Part shown: one piece after another, positions 28,055 to 37,733 of the stretch | How positions within the stretch are numbered: position 1 is the stretch's first letter | Layout: each line of letters begins with the position of its first letter | Assembly: GCA_002840755.1 (NCBI GenBank) | Contig: PHBZ01000023.1 | Coordinates: 63,608 to 127,607, forward strand | Length of the DNA stretch: 64,000 nucleotides | DNA from: Chloroflexi bacterium HGW-Chloroflexi-10 | Lineage (GTDB): Bacteria; Chloroflexota; Anaerolineae; Anaerolineales; Anaerolineaceae | Direction: 5' to 3' | Position numbers and translations under genes: made by a program | The notes under the pieces: generated by a model | What the model was told of the DNA's origin: nothing | The model's input: only the letters and a program-made list of their open reading frames with translations | The model's database searches: none

Positions 28055-30736
28055 TCAGCGGTTACTGAATTTTATAAAAGCAAAGAAAACGATCACAAAT
28101 AAGGCGGCTATGCCTATTCCAGCAACCAGACTTAAACTGGTAGAAATACCATCGGTTTTTTCAGTGTTTATTACCGGTGTTTCGGTGGCTTGGATTGGTT
28201 CTAAACTGGCTATAACATCTTCAGAAGGGGTAGAAGACACTGTTTCAGAGTTGTTAATCGGTTCTACAGGAGCAGAACCTTCTTCATCCATCTGAGCCAG
28301 ATTTAACGGGTAGGCGGCCATGATGATTTGGCTAGATGCGGTGACGTTGGATTGATTCATCAAACCCAAGACAATTGACCCGCTGCGATCAATACCGGCC
28401 GCTAATGCAGCAGCAATTCCTTCTGATGCTTGGTTAAGTAATAGATTGTCCCGGTTAATCCACTTTTCGTCATCCCAGAAGTAGTAACTGATTTGATCTG
28501 TTTTTTCGTTTTGATTAACAGTCTGAAATACATGCAGATGATTATCGTTATCCAGAATGGCAGTAACAGGTCCTGCTTCTAATTCAAATAAGGCAAAGTT
28601 GGCGGGTGATGACCAGGTTTGTCCGCTATCATTTGAATAGGAATGCCATAAGCCGCTTTGTCCATCGTATACTTTCCAAAGTCGATGGATGCGGTTGTTT
28701 TGATCCACCAGAATTTGATTCCATGTTGGTGAGGTATCGCTGACGAGTTGAGGGGTAGACCATGTTTCATTGGAATTATTTAAATAATATAGGGATAGTG
28801 GTCCACTACCGCCTGTAAACGTTGAACAAGTCAGAAGAATATGAACCACATTACCCTGGTCCACCGCTAAGTTTGGTTGGTCTATCAGGGGGCACAAATT
28901 GCTTATTTCTTGAGGAGTGATAATCAGTTCTGGATCGGACCAGTTTTCGCCGCCATTCTGAGACTGACTGATATAAAGCCCACGTTCATCATTGTAAGGA
29001 ACGCTGATCAGAGCATAAGTAATCCCATCTGAGGCTGTGAAAAGGGCTGGAGACAACCCGGTAGGAAGCGATTGGATTAAATCGGATTTGGACCAACCAA
29101 CAGGATTATCAGCCTGGTTAAGAAACGACCAGTCATAGTAAATTTGTCCAAATTCTCCACCACGCCAGAGAAGAGCCAGGCGTTCTTTAACAAAATTTGT
29201 CGTTCCAGCCAATTGATTGGCGGTTCCCGGAATTTTATCGTCGATTACTACCGCCAAAGGTGAATTATTAGGGTCGTGGGTAACCATTTGTAAAGCGCTT
29301 TTCCCGGGATCATCCGGTTTAACGGCAACATATACGAAATGAAATAAATTGTTGCGCCCTCTAAATCCAAAGAGTGTGTCGCTTGGTTCGTTTTCTAGAT
29401 GGATTGATTGTATGGGAGACCATCCTCCCGAACCAAGATACCAATTCGTACGATCGCCAATTTGCTTATTGGTATACCAGATATCTTTGCTTTCGGCTTC
29501 ATCGAGTCCAATCAAATGGATCTTATCATCAATTACAGCATAATTAAATGCTGAAAGATTTATTTGGTTTAATGTCATGGGATCGTAAAATTGACTGAGG
29601 GATTCTTGTGCCTGTGGAATACTCCAATTTGTCCCATTCCAAGCGGTGAACGAAACAACTTGCGCTTGATTATGAACAAATATAAATTCACCGTTGGCTA
29701 ACGGATACCAGGAGAGTTTATCCGGACATTTCCCAAAAACATTTTCAAGTGATTGACTGGAAGTCCATTCAAGTCCGTTGTCTTGGGAGGTACGGTAAAA
29801 TAAATTGCAATTTCCTCCTGGTTCACTTAATTCCCAGATTTGTAGAAGTTTTGTTTCATTTCCAATTGTTCGCAGTTTTATTGGGGTTACATATATTAAT
29901 TCGTTGGAAGGTGCAGAGATTTCTTCTACTGTAGACCAGGTTTGCCCGCTGGTTTGAGATTGTGTATAAAACAAGCGTTTAAGAGATTGGTTTTCCCAGC
30001 CGGCGTAAACGTTGATGTTGCCATCTATCAGAGCGGTTTCAACATCCACGTGCACTCCATCCGAATTGAAAACAATATCTGGGCCAGTGAGCCCTAGTGG
30101 TGGAATCAGATCTCGATAATATTTGGATTGGTATAAATTGATAGTTCTATCCCAACCACTTATTCCAACAGGACTTCGCTGATAATAAATTCCAGAAGGT
30201 AAATCTTCGGTTTCGCGTGCGCGGGCAAATACCAGGTGAATCTGATTTGTGCTGTCCACGGATACATCAAAAGCTACAACCGCATTAGCCAATAGCATTG
30301 CACTAATCCAATTGGATCTATTGGTCATATCTCCTTCTCTAACTCCGGTGGCATACAATCCATTATTGGATTCATTTATCCAGAAAGCATAGACCCAGCC
30401 AGTTCCATCAGCGACAAGTTTGTAATCGTATCCATAAAAAACCAGATCCAGATTATAACTTTGGCTCCATTCTTCTTTAAAATTACGGTAGACGAAACCA
30501 GCATACTCATCCTGCCACAAGGTATGTATTGTGCCGGAAGCGCCGATCACAATGGCAGGTTTTTGAGTTGATCCTGAATTGGATAGATTCGTTGGCTCTT
30601 GCCAATCCTGATCAATTGATTGTCCGCTCACTTCCATAATTGGGGAAATAACCAAAATGCATAGGTAACATAATACTGTGCCTAATGACAAATATTTTTT
30701 TGAAACATGAAAAGTTTTTGGTAAAAGATACTTCAA
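28055..30736 (-). CDS. Large BNR/Asp-box propeller protein with signal peptide and C-terminal anchor
   Basis: This 893-residue exported protein has an N-terminal signal helix (about 16-38). At least four Asp-box variants are visible (SQTSGQTWST, SQDNGLEWTS, SQNGGENWSD, SNDSGQTWSS) across about 600 residues, enough for two sialidase-type propellers. An acidic, Ser/Thr/Pro-rich stalk (about 820-860) precedes a membrane helix ending FIKFSNR. The C-terminus closely matches the layout of the 488-residue protein at 16736-18202. Whether it cleaves, binds or simply displays glycans is unclear. Confidence 0.75.
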   Translation of the reverse strand: MKYLLPKTFHVSKKYLSLGTVLCYLCILVISPIMEVSGQSIDQDWQEPTNLSNSGSTQKPAIVIGASGTIHTLWQDEYAGFVYRNFKEEWSQSYNLDLVFYGYDYKLVADGTGWVYAFWINESNNGLYATGVREGDMTNRSNWISAMLLANAVVAFDVSVDSTNQIHLVFARARETEDLPSGIYYQRSPVGISGWDRTINLYQSKYYRDLIPPLGLTGPDIVFNSDGVHVDVETALIDGNINVYAGWENQSLKRLFYTQSQTSGQTWSTVEEISAPSNELIYVTPIKLRTIGNETKLLQIWELSEPGGNCNLFYRTSQDNGLEWTSSQSLENVFGKCPDKLSWYPLANGEFIFVHNQAQVVSFTAWNGTNWSIPQAQESLSQFYDPMTLNQINLSAFNYAVIDDKIHLIGLDEAESKDIWYTNKQIGDRTNWYLGSGGWSPIQSIHLENEPSDTLFGFRGRNNLFHFVYVAVKPDDPGKSALQMVTHDPNNSPLAVVIDDKIPGTANQLAGTTNFVKERLALLWRGGEFGQIYYDWSFLNQADNPVGWSKSDLIQSLPTGLSPALFTASDGITYALISVPYNDERGLYISQSQNGGENWSDPELIITPQEISNLCPLIDQPNLAVDQGNVVHILLTCSTFTGGSGPLSLYYLNNSNETWSTPQLVSDTSPTWNQILVDQNNRIHRLWKVYDGQSGLWHSYSNDSGQTWSSPANFALFELEAGPVTAILDNDNHLHVFQTVNQNEKTDQISYYFWDDEKWINRDNLLLNQASEGIAAALAAGIDRSGSIVLGLMNQSNVTASSQIIMAAYPLNLAQMDEEGSAPVEPINNSETVSSTPSEDVIASLEPIQATETPVINTEKTDGISTSLSLVAGIGIAALFVIVFFAFIKFSNR

Positions 30737-30765
30737 TTTCGTACCCCAGTTTTCACGGTTATCTA

Positions 30766-32415
30766 CTAGTGAACTTCAATTTTGCTGGACTGCCAGGACA
30801 AATGCTGCATACCAACACTGACGGCCGTTTTAAAGGTGGTTGGATCAGATAAAAGCATTTTTATATAAGTAAACATTGGGCCGGGACGAAATGCCCATTC
30901 CCGAAATGCACGTTTTTGCCAATACAATAAACGCTCCGCTGGCAATCCCGGATAATCTAACACTGTGCCTTTATCCATATCAACCTGTTCCCATCGGGTT
31001 CCGGGGCGGAACCAACCATTTTCAATCACTTCAAAGAAAAATGGTGTGCCCGGATATGGTGCAGCAACATGGAATAAAGCGATATCCAGTGGTAGTGATT
31101 TCGCAAATTTGATGGTCTGCTTAATCGTCTCTTCGGTTTCAGTAGGTAAACCGATGATAAAGTAACCCCAGTTTTTGATGCCGGCTTTGCGTGCCCAGGT
31201 TAATGCACGTAATGCCTTGTCCGGATATGCGCCTTTGCGGGCATGTTTGAGAACTGATTCACTGCCAGATTCGATACCCCAGGTCATGAACCAGCATCCT
31301 GCTTTAGCCATCAATTGAAGCATTTCTTCGTCCACATAATCTACGCGGCTATTGCATGTCCATTTCATATTGATTCCCGATTCGATCATCAAATTGCACA
31401 ACCCAACAACCTGTTCCCGGCTGGCAGTGAACAAATCAGCATACATATTGACGTTGTTGATGCCTAGTTTTTTTAGCACCCATAATTCTTCCATTATTTT
31501 TTCCGGAGAGCGTAAGCGGACTGTATACTGATAACTGACATGTTTAATACAGTAGATACAGCCTGCCGTGCAACCTCTGGAAGTAACAATAAATGTGAAT
31601 GGTCCTTTCATCATCGGCATGATATATTTTTTATAAGGCAGAAGGTGGTGCAATGGAATGGGCAGGTCATCCAGATCACTGACAAATGGTCTGGGAAAAT
31701 TAACCACAATTTTTTCACCATCACGCCACACTAATCCTTTAATGGCGCTCAAGTCCACAGTGCCGTCTGCTTTCAGTGCGAATCGATAATTAGGATCATG
31801 ATCTTGGATTAATTTTTTGATTGTATCTGGACGGTCATGAATTTTTCCTTCGAGGTGGTCAATTAAATCACGGATTGCTAAATCGGGTTCTCCCATTAAA
31901 ACAAAATCAAGTGCGGGATAAGGGCGCATGGTTTCTACTGGAATAGGCGTGACGTGGGTGCCAAACGCAATTGTTTTTGCACCGCGTGCTTTAGCCAGGA
32001 AACAGCCGTACATATCATTCTCCAATGTCGGCGCTGTCATTTGAGTGAAATAGTATTTTGGCTGACATTTGTCGATTTCTACAGCGAATGTTTTCCAATC
32101 CATTCTTTCAGCATTGGCGTCAATAATCCTGATTTTATAGGTGGGAACCAGTAAGGCTGCCATTTGGGCCAGGGAAACCTGCGGCCAGACCATATTTTCT
32201 CGGGTTCGGCGACCTACCCGATGTTGAGTACGGATCCATAATCCACCATCAGGTGTTGGCGGATTTACCAATAAAATATCAACAGCATTTTCACCCCGCG
32301 GTGTATTAGAAACTGTATCCCGTACGATTTGATCTGCATTTGGGAAATTTGCCATTTTTAATTTAGGGAGACGATGGCTCCCCATATTTACTTTTTCAAT
32401 AGATTCTTCACTCAT
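30766..32415 (-). CDS. B12-binding-domain radical SAM protein
   Basis: This protein of about 549 residues has an N-terminal cobalamin-binding-like Rossmann domain (starting ILLVNPPTPDGG, about 48-59; it lacks a clear DxHxxG). A radical SAM domain with the CxxxCxxC cluster motif as SRGCTAGCIYC (cysteines at about 282, 286 and 289) and MTWGIESGSESVLK follows. I chose the ATG at 32415, which has a strong AGGAG ribosome site 6 bases upstream; an earlier ATG at 32433 has none. Relatives include BchE, hopanoid methylases and many natural-product methyltransferases. Here it could methylate or rearrange a sugar or acyl substituent; the substrate is unknown. Confidence 0.8.
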   Translation of the reverse strand: MSEESIEKVNMGSHRLPKLKMANFPNADQIVRDTVSNTPRGENAVDILLVNPPTPDGGLWIRTQHRVGRRTRENMVWPQVSLAQMAALLVPTYKIRIIDANAERMDWKTFAVEIDKCQPKYYFTQMTAPTLENDMYGCFLAKARGAKTIAFGTHVTPIPVETMRPYPALDFVLMGEPDLAIRDLIDHLEGKIHDRPDTIKKLIQDHDPNYRFALKADGTVDLSAIKGLVWRDGEKIVVNFPRPFVSDLDDLPIPLHHLLPYKKYIMPMMKGPFTFIVTSRGCTAGCIYCIKHVSYQYTVRLRSPEKIMEELWVLKKLGINNVNMYADLFTASREQVVGLCNLMIESGINMKWTCNSRVDYVDEEMLQLMAKAGCWFMTWGIESGSESVLKHARKGAYPDKALRALTWARKAGIKNWGYFIIGLPTETEETIKQTIKFAKSLPLDIALFHVAAPYPGTPFFFEVIENGWFRPGTRWEQVDMDKGTVLDYPGLPAERLLYWQKRAFREWAFRPGPMFTYIKMLLSDPTTFKTAVSVGMQHLSWQSSKIEVH

Positions 32416-32432
32416 GATTTTCTCCTTTACCA

Positions 32433-33638
32433 CTAATTAGCTTGTAAGTCAGTTTGAATATCGGTAGCCCGCTGGCTGATTTCTTCCAGGACGCGCATGA
32501 GAGACCAATACAACATTAATTGAACACCTACCAGTGTTGACATGGCTGCGCCTAACAGGTATAACCACAGCCGGGAAATTTCCCAGCCCTGTATACCTAA
32601 TATGAGGCTGATAAGTCCAACCAGTGTTCCGACTACTAGGGTTGATAGGCCCAACCATCCAAAATTTTGTTCCAATGGTTTGGCAAACATTGGCTTTCCA
32701 AATAAACCCTGTCGGATTGGTTTCTTATAAAAAATGGTTATTAGATAATTAAAGGTGGCACCCAGGGCAAACAGGGATATACCGCCAACAGCAAAAATCA
32801 TTCCTGTAAATAATGCCGTTACACCCCAGGGTCCTATACTGGTATTTCCGGATACACGTGAAATAACCAAACCAAAAAAGATTAATAAGGCAATTGCTAC
32901 AGCAGCTGAACCGATCAAACCCAGAACCCGAACCGGATTATAAGAGAGTACAGTCCAGACCATCGATTGTAAGAAAACCCAACCATCACGCACTACACTA
33001 AGTTTTGATCTTCCCACCCTTTCGCTATACGGAATGGGAACTTCCGCCATTTGTATATTTTCATAAACAGCCCGGGTACTCATTACGGGTGTCAGATTCA
33101 GTCCGTTGGGGAGCGGATATAGGTGAGAAAGGATTTCCTTTTTAAAAACCCTCATACCGCTGGCACTATCGGTGATTTTTTGCCATCCCAGCAGGCTTAA
33201 TAAATTGGCAAAGATAAAATTGCCTATTCGACGCGTTACAGGCATCTCGCTTTTTGCTCCAGCCATGCGTGAACCTATAACTAATTCAGACCCTTGAAAA
33301 ATTGATTGACAAAGCGCAGGGAAATATTCGGGAGGATAGGTGCCGTCTGCGTCCAGGAATCCGACCATTTCACCTGTTGCCTGGGAGAAACCTGTTTTCA
33401 GCGCACCACCATAACCTTTATTCTTTTGAGAAATTACTCTGACCAATGGATCATTATCTGAAAATTTCTGGGCGATTTTGGCCGTGTTATCTCGGGAACC
33501 ATCGTCAACAACCAATAGTTCTAATTGATCTACACCAATTTTTGCCAGTTCTCCGCGTACAGCCAGTACGCGTTCCATAATTTCTGCGATGCCGTCTTCT
33601 TCGTTATATGCTGGTATTACGACGGATAATGTACTCAC
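32433..33638 (-). CDS. DPM1-like glycosyltransferase (GT2) with membrane tail
   Basis: This 401-residue protein has an N-terminal GT-A domain (LSVVIPAYNEEDG; VVDDGSRDNT; VGFLDADGTYPP with the DxD; about 1-225) of the dolichyl-/polyprenyl-phosphate sugar synthase type. Four membrane helices follow (about 240-385). Such enzymes make polyprenyl-phosphate-linked hexoses for GT-C transferases acting outside the membrane. The GT-C-like protein at 13118-14680 is a natural partner. It lies 12 bases downstream of the acetyltransferase gene. Confidence 0.85.
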   Translation of the reverse strand: MSTLSVVIPAYNEEDGIAEIMERVLAVRGELAKIGVDQLELLVVDDGSRDNTAKIAQKFSDNDPLVRVISQKNKGYGGALKTGFSQATGEMVGFLDADGTYPPEYFPALCQSIFQGSELVIGSRMAGAKSEMPVTRRIGNFIFANLLSLLGWQKITDSASGMRVFKKEILSHLYPLPNGLNLTPVMSTRAVYENIQMAEVPIPYSERVGRSKLSVVRDGWVFLQSMVWTVLSYNPVRVLGLIGSAAVAIALLIFFGLVISRVSGNTSIGPWGVTALFTGMIFAVGGISLFALGATFNYLITIFYKKPIRQGLFGKPMFAKPLEQNFGWLGLSTLVVGTLVGLISLILGIQGWEISRLWLYLLGAAMSTLVGVQLMLYWSLMRVLEEISQRATDIQTDLQAN

Positions 33639-33650
33639 GATTGATACTCC

Positions 33651-34421
33651 TTATAGATGAAAAACCGGCTTTTTTTGTGTTTGATCGGTTTTAATGATTT
33701 CCCGGATTACCCGCGCAGGTATACCGCCAACAACGGTATGCGCTGGTACATCCTGAGTGACAACTGCTCCAGCCGCGATGACCGCACCTTTTCCAATATG
33801 AACACCATCTGTTATGATGGCGCCTGATCCAATCCAAACATCATCTTCTATGGTGATCCCTTCGGCGGTAATTCCCTGTTCAATGATGGGAATATCGGGA
33901 TCATTGATCACATGATTGACGGCTAGAATTTGTGTAAATGGTGATGTGTAAACCCGGTCTCCCAGGGTAACGCCACCCTGACCTCGAATAACCGAATATT
34001 CTCCCACCAAACAATCTTTCCCAATCCGGATACCGGAATGGGGCATACCTCGAAAATTGTAAACGTGTAGTACAGAACCAATCATTACAATACTTTTTTC
34101 ACCAATTTCAATTCCATTTGGGCAAGCATGTAAATAAGTGTTTTGATCAATATAAACGCCATGGTGCAAATGAACATAGTTGCCAAATCGTATTTTTACA
34201 TTATTCTCAATTGCTGCCCATCCGTCCATCTTTAGTATGAGCTTATAGAAAATTCCTCTTAAGCCAATGCCGATAATGGAAGGTACCCAGCCAAACAGAA
34301 GATAAATAAACTGCTCTGCGATGTATCTGCCAACCGATGTAGCCTGCCGGTCCAGATAAAGTTTGAGATTTGAGAAAACACTGTTATTCTCAATTGGGGT
34401 AGGTTGAATATTTTTTTCCAT
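33651..34421 (-). CDS. Hexapeptide-repeat acyl/acetyltransferase
   Basis: This 256-residue protein consists mostly of left-handed beta-helix repeats: [LIV]GxxxxI patterns such as [76 protein letters not shown]. The end, [10 protein letters not shown], is typical of sugar O-acetyltransferases such as WcaF/MaeB-like enzymes. The likely reaction is acetyl transfer from acetyl-CoA to a sugar hydroxyl in the cytoplasm. The first 60 residues contain one hydrophobic segment that may associate with the membrane. Confidence 0.85.
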   Translation of the reverse strand: MEKNIQPTPIENNSVFSNLKLYLDRQATSVGRYIAEQFIYLLFGWVPSIIGIGLRGIFYKLILKMDGWAAIENNVKIRFGNYVHLHHGVYIDQNTYLHACPNGIEIGEKSIVMIGSVLHVYNFRGMPHSGIRIGKDCLVGEYSVIRGQGGVTLGDRVYTSPFTQILAVNHVINDPDIPIIEQGITAEGITIEDDVWIGSGAIITDGVHIGKGAVIAAGAVVTQDVPAHTVVGGIPARVIREIIKTDQTQKKPVFHL

Positions 34422-34607
34422 ATTGTTTGCCTGGCATGCTCCGCCACTACGACATCAAAATCGCAGATTGATAGATAGTTATGATTTCCCGGTAACACAA
34501 AGCTTAGGCAAACCTTTCATGTTGCCAGGATGGTTTGGATGACTAAATAATCTACCAATAACTAACGATAACTGCGCTTAAAATTTTATTTTGTAAAGTG
34601 CTGTGGT

Positions 34608-35771
34608 TTATTTCACAACATCATCTTTGTCATCTTTGTTTTTAAAAATTGCCGGAGCAAAAGATGAGGCCATGTTTGTTACCAACTCAAGGTCTTTAAT
34701 TGAAAAACGATTATTTTTAGGGCGGACCAATGTGATCGCTCCTACAACTTTGCCTGATTTGAAAGGAACACTGATAGCAGATTTTGAATCTTCTTCTTCC
34801 GTTTCCCAAGGCCGGCGCAGCCATCGCTGATCGTCACTGGTGCTTTCAATTAAGGCAGACTGTTGGTTCTTAACCACCCATCCAGCCAGACCATTTTGGC
34901 TGATGTCGATCAGTTGGTCTAAAGTGGGAGATAGTGCTTTATCCCCATAAACTTGGGCGCCATCAATAATATTGCCGTTTTCGTCCAACAAGATAAGTGT
35001 TCCGCTCTTCGTTTCAGTTAGTTCCAGTAGCATTTTTAACAATTGAAAAAGCATAGATGAATTCTCTTTACTTAAATTAGTGCCGCCGGCTGCCTGAATG
35101 ATAGAATTTACTAATGGCCCTGTTTTTGATGAACCTTCCTCAAAGGATCCGATTTCTGATATTTTTGTTGGTTTGGCAAATGTTTTGCTTGTTTTAACTT
35201 GAATTGCCAATGTATCACGGCTGATTTCATACAATGCAAAACTGATCAAATGGGAAATAATCATGTGAATATCTTCCACATGACGAATATTGTCTGATGG
35301 AACCCGGACTTCAATATTCACCATTTCGCTCAGTTTGCCGCCTTCAAAGCCAGTAAAACCGATACTAATGGCACCAACCCGATTGGCAAGTTCCACCGCC
35401 TTTAGAATGTTGGGTGAGTTTCCACTGGTAGAGATGGCGATAACAATATCATTCGGTTGTATCAGATTGCGCAATTGATGTGCAAACACATTTTCATAAC
35501 CTTCATCATTGGCTAATGCTGTGAAAATGGCATTGCTGCTGTTAAGATCAATCGCCTTGAATGGAGGCAGGCCTTCAAAATAAATGTTTTTAGCCAGGTC
35601 ACAAACCAAATGGCTTGCGGTGGATGCACTACCGCCGTTTCCCATGATGAAAATTTGTTTCCCGTTTAGATGGGCATGATGCAGCACCTGGATCACGTGT
35701 TTTACTTTTTCCAGTGGCATTTGTTTAAGACTGAACCCGAGATTATTTAAGTAATTGTCTACTTGTACCAT
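34608..35771 (-). CDS. SIS (GmhA-like) sugar-phosphate isomerase fused to a GAF domain
   Basis: In this 387-residue protein, residues 1 to about 195 match sedoheptulose-7-phosphate isomerase (GmhA), with the sugar-phosphate sites FIMGNGGSASTASH (about 41-54) and ISTSGNSPNI (about 113-122) and the end VEDIHMIISHLI. Residues about 225-387 form a GAF domain (LFQLLKMLLELTETKSGTLILLDENG; SAISVPFKSGKVVGAITL). GmhA proteins are normally about 190 residues, so the GAF fusion is unusual and suggests ligand control of heptose supply. It lies 30 bases from a heptose-kinase-type gene, which supports a heptose 7-phosphate role. Confidence 0.85.
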   Translation of the reverse strand: MVQVDNYLNNLGFSLKQMPLEKVKHVIQVLHHAHLNGKQIFIMGNGGSASTASHLVCDLAKNIYFEGLPPFKAIDLNSSNAIFTALANDEGYENVFAHQLRNLIQPNDIVIAISTSGNSPNILKAVELANRVGAISIGFTGFEGGKLSEMVNIEVRVPSDNIRHVEDIHMIISHLISFALYEISRDTLAIQVKTSKTFAKPTKISEIGSFEEGSSKTGPLVNSIIQAAGGTNLSKENSSMLFQLLKMLLELTETKSGTLILLDENGNIIDGAQVYGDKALSPTLDQLIDISQNGLAGWVVKNQQSALIESTSDDQRWLRRPWETEEEDSKSAISVPFKSGKVVGAITLVRPKNNRFSIKDLELVTNMASSFAPAIFKNKDDKDDVVK

Positions 35772-35801
35772 ATAACTCTCTCCTTACTTCGTCCGGCAGG
35801 G

Positions 35802-36776
35802 TCACCGCCGGTAATCAAAAATGACTTTGGAACCACTTGGTTCCAATTGAATCGGGATTTCGCGTAAACCATTTAAGGCGTTGCGTACAGCATCCCTTTT
35901 ATCACGGGGACAATATAATAATAAAAATCCGCCGCCTCCGGCACCCGTAACTTTTCCACCGAGAGCCCCTGCTTTTCGGGCGGCGCGATAATATGAATCA
36001 ATCAGGTCGTTTGTAATACCGCTGGCCAATTGCTTTTTGAGATGCCAGCTTTCATCCAGCATTTCACCTATGCAATCTATATTCCCATTTTGTAATTCGT
36101 CCAGTGCATTTGTAGCCATTTCTTTCAGGTGATGCAAAATGGGCAAACGATCCTGGATATTATTCTTTTGCTCGGTAAGGATACTCTCTGCATGACGTTT
36201 CATGCCGGTATAAAATAATAATAAGTTCTCAGATAATTGTTGTTTCCGCGGTTCATCGAGTTTTATGTTGGTAATTTTGGTGGAACCATCCTGTTGAAAT
36301 TCCAACAATTTAAACCCGCCATAAGCAGCAATATATTGATCCTGAAAACCAATGGGTTTGTGTAATGTATCGATTTCAATCTGACAGGCGCCGCTTGCAA
36401 GTTGTTCGGGATGGACAGGTTGGTCCAGGTATGTGTACATGGCGTGTAAGGTGCCTACAGTCACCGTGGATGATGAGCCAAGCCCGGTTCCTGCCGGAAT
36501 ATCACCCATTGTCGTTATTTCAACACCTTTTTGTAACCCGGTTTTGCGGAATGCTTCCCGAATTAATTCATGCTGAATTTGATCCACCGATTCGACCATC
36601 TCGGTGCGGGTATATCCAATACGTAACATTTCATCAAACCGTTGTTTTATCGTGACAAAGATGTATTTATCAATGGCAGTTGTTAATACGCAACCCCCCT
36701 CCTTTAAAAAGTAAGAAGGGAAATCGGTTCCACCACCGAAAAAGCTGATGCGCAATGGAGTCTGAACTATTATCAA
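35802..36776 (-). CDS. GHMP kinase, heptose 7-phosphate kinase-like (HddA type)
   Basis: This 324-residue sugar kinase has the GHMP ATP-binding motif IPAGTGLGSSSTVTVG (about 93-108), an N-terminal TPLRISFFGGGTDFP and the C-terminal GKVTGAGGGGFLLLY. These match D-glycero-alpha-D-manno-heptose 7-phosphate kinases and related L-fucose/heptose kinases. Together with the GmhA-like gene it would give a heptose 1,7-bisphosphate for GDP- or ADP-heptose. GmhB and HddC are not in the window. It overlaps the epimerase gene by four bases. Confidence 0.85.
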   Translation of the reverse strand: MIIVQTPLRISFFGGGTDFPSYFLKEGGCVLTTAIDKYIFVTIKQRFDEMLRIGYTRTEMVESVDQIQHELIREAFRKTGLQKGVEITTMGDIPAGTGLGSSSTVTVGTLHAMYTYLDQPVHPEQLASGACQIEIDTLHKPIGFQDQYIAAYGGFKLLEFQQDGSTKITNIKLDEPRKQQLSENLLLFYTGMKRHAESILTEQKNNIQDRLPILHHLKEMATNALDELQNGNIDCIGEMLDESWHLKKQLASGITNDLIDSYYRAARKAGALGGKVTGAGGGGFLLLYCPRDKRDAVRNALNGLREIPIQLEPSGSKVIFDYRR

Positions 36777-37705
36777 ACTACGGCCTCCTTGGTCAAGAAA
36801 AACTCAACGGTTGCGCGCAAACCTTCTTCCAATGAGACAGATGGGGACCATCCTAATTCATCATGGATATGCCGGGCTGATAAATATATTCTTCTGGTTT
36901 CACCCAGTTTTGCCGGTCCGTGGCTGGCTGGAAAAGGATATCCGATAATTTTCTGGAGAGTCTCGAAAATCTGGTTTACATCAGTAGGGACTGAGGACCC
37001 GAGGTTGAAAATATTAGAGTCTTTTTGTTTTTCAACTGCCAGTAAATTCGCAGTGGCAACATCACCCACATAAACATAATCGCGCTGTTGTTTTCCATCA
37101 CCATTAATGATTACTGGCTGATTTTTACACATCTGACCGGTGAAAATTGCTACGACGCCAGCTTCACCATGTGGATCTTGGCGAGGTCCATAAACATTGG
37201 GATATCGAAAAACTGTATAATCCATGCCGTACATAAATTTATACATTTGCAGATAAACTTCAAAAATATATTTGGTGGCGCCATAGGGACAGATGGGCAT
37301 AATCGGGTGTTTTTCATCACATGGTAAATATTCCGGTTCGCCGTACACTGTCCCACCGGATGAACTATAGATTACCCGTTTAACGCCATGTTTTCTGGCT
37401 AATTCCAAAAGATTTAAGGAACCAACTACGTTAATATCAGCATCATATTTTGGGTCCGCAACTGATTTTCGCACATCCATTTGAGCAGCATGGTGGTTAA
37501 CGATTTCTGGTTTTTCCTTTTCAAAAACCATTTCAAGTTCCGGACTGCGAATATCGATTTCATAAAAAGTTGCTTTTGGATTGAGATTGCTTTTACGTCC
37601 GGTGATCAAACTGTCAACAATAATGACCTGATGACCATTTTTAATATAAGCATCCACCACATGTGATGCGATGAAACCAGCGCCTCCGGTGACCAATATT
37701 TTCAT
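36773..37705 (-). CDS. NAD-dependent nucleotide-sugar epimerase/dehydratase (extended SDR)
   Basis: This 310-residue protein has the NAD-binding GGAGFIASH (7-15), the catalytic SSSGGTVYG and YGATKYIFE (YxxxK, Tyr at about 147). The C-terminal LGETRRIYLSARHIHDELGW is typical of UDP-glucose/UDP-N-acetylglucosamine 4-epimerases and related enzymes. It works on a nucleotide sugar in the cytoplasm. It is the second gene of the operon after the priming transferase (28 bases apart) and directly precedes the heptose kinase. Exact substrate uncertain. Confidence 0.85.
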   Translation of the reverse strand: MKILVTGGAGFIASHVVDAYIKNGHQVIIVDSLITGRKSNLNPKATFYEIDIRSPELEMVFEKEKPEIVNHHAAQMDVRKSVADPKYDADINVVGSLNLLELARKHGVKRVIYSSSGGTVYGEPEYLPCDEKHPIMPICPYGATKYIFEVYLQMYKFMYGMDYTVFRYPNVYGPRQDPHGEAGVVAIFTGQMCKNQPVIINGDGKQQRDYVYVGDVATANLLAVEKQKDSNIFNLGSSVPTDVNQIFETLQKIIGYPFPASHGPAKLGETRRIYLSARHIHDELGWSPSVSLEEGLRATVEFFLTKEAVV

Positions 37706-37733
37706 ATTCTCTCCTCTTTCCAGATTAGTTGTT

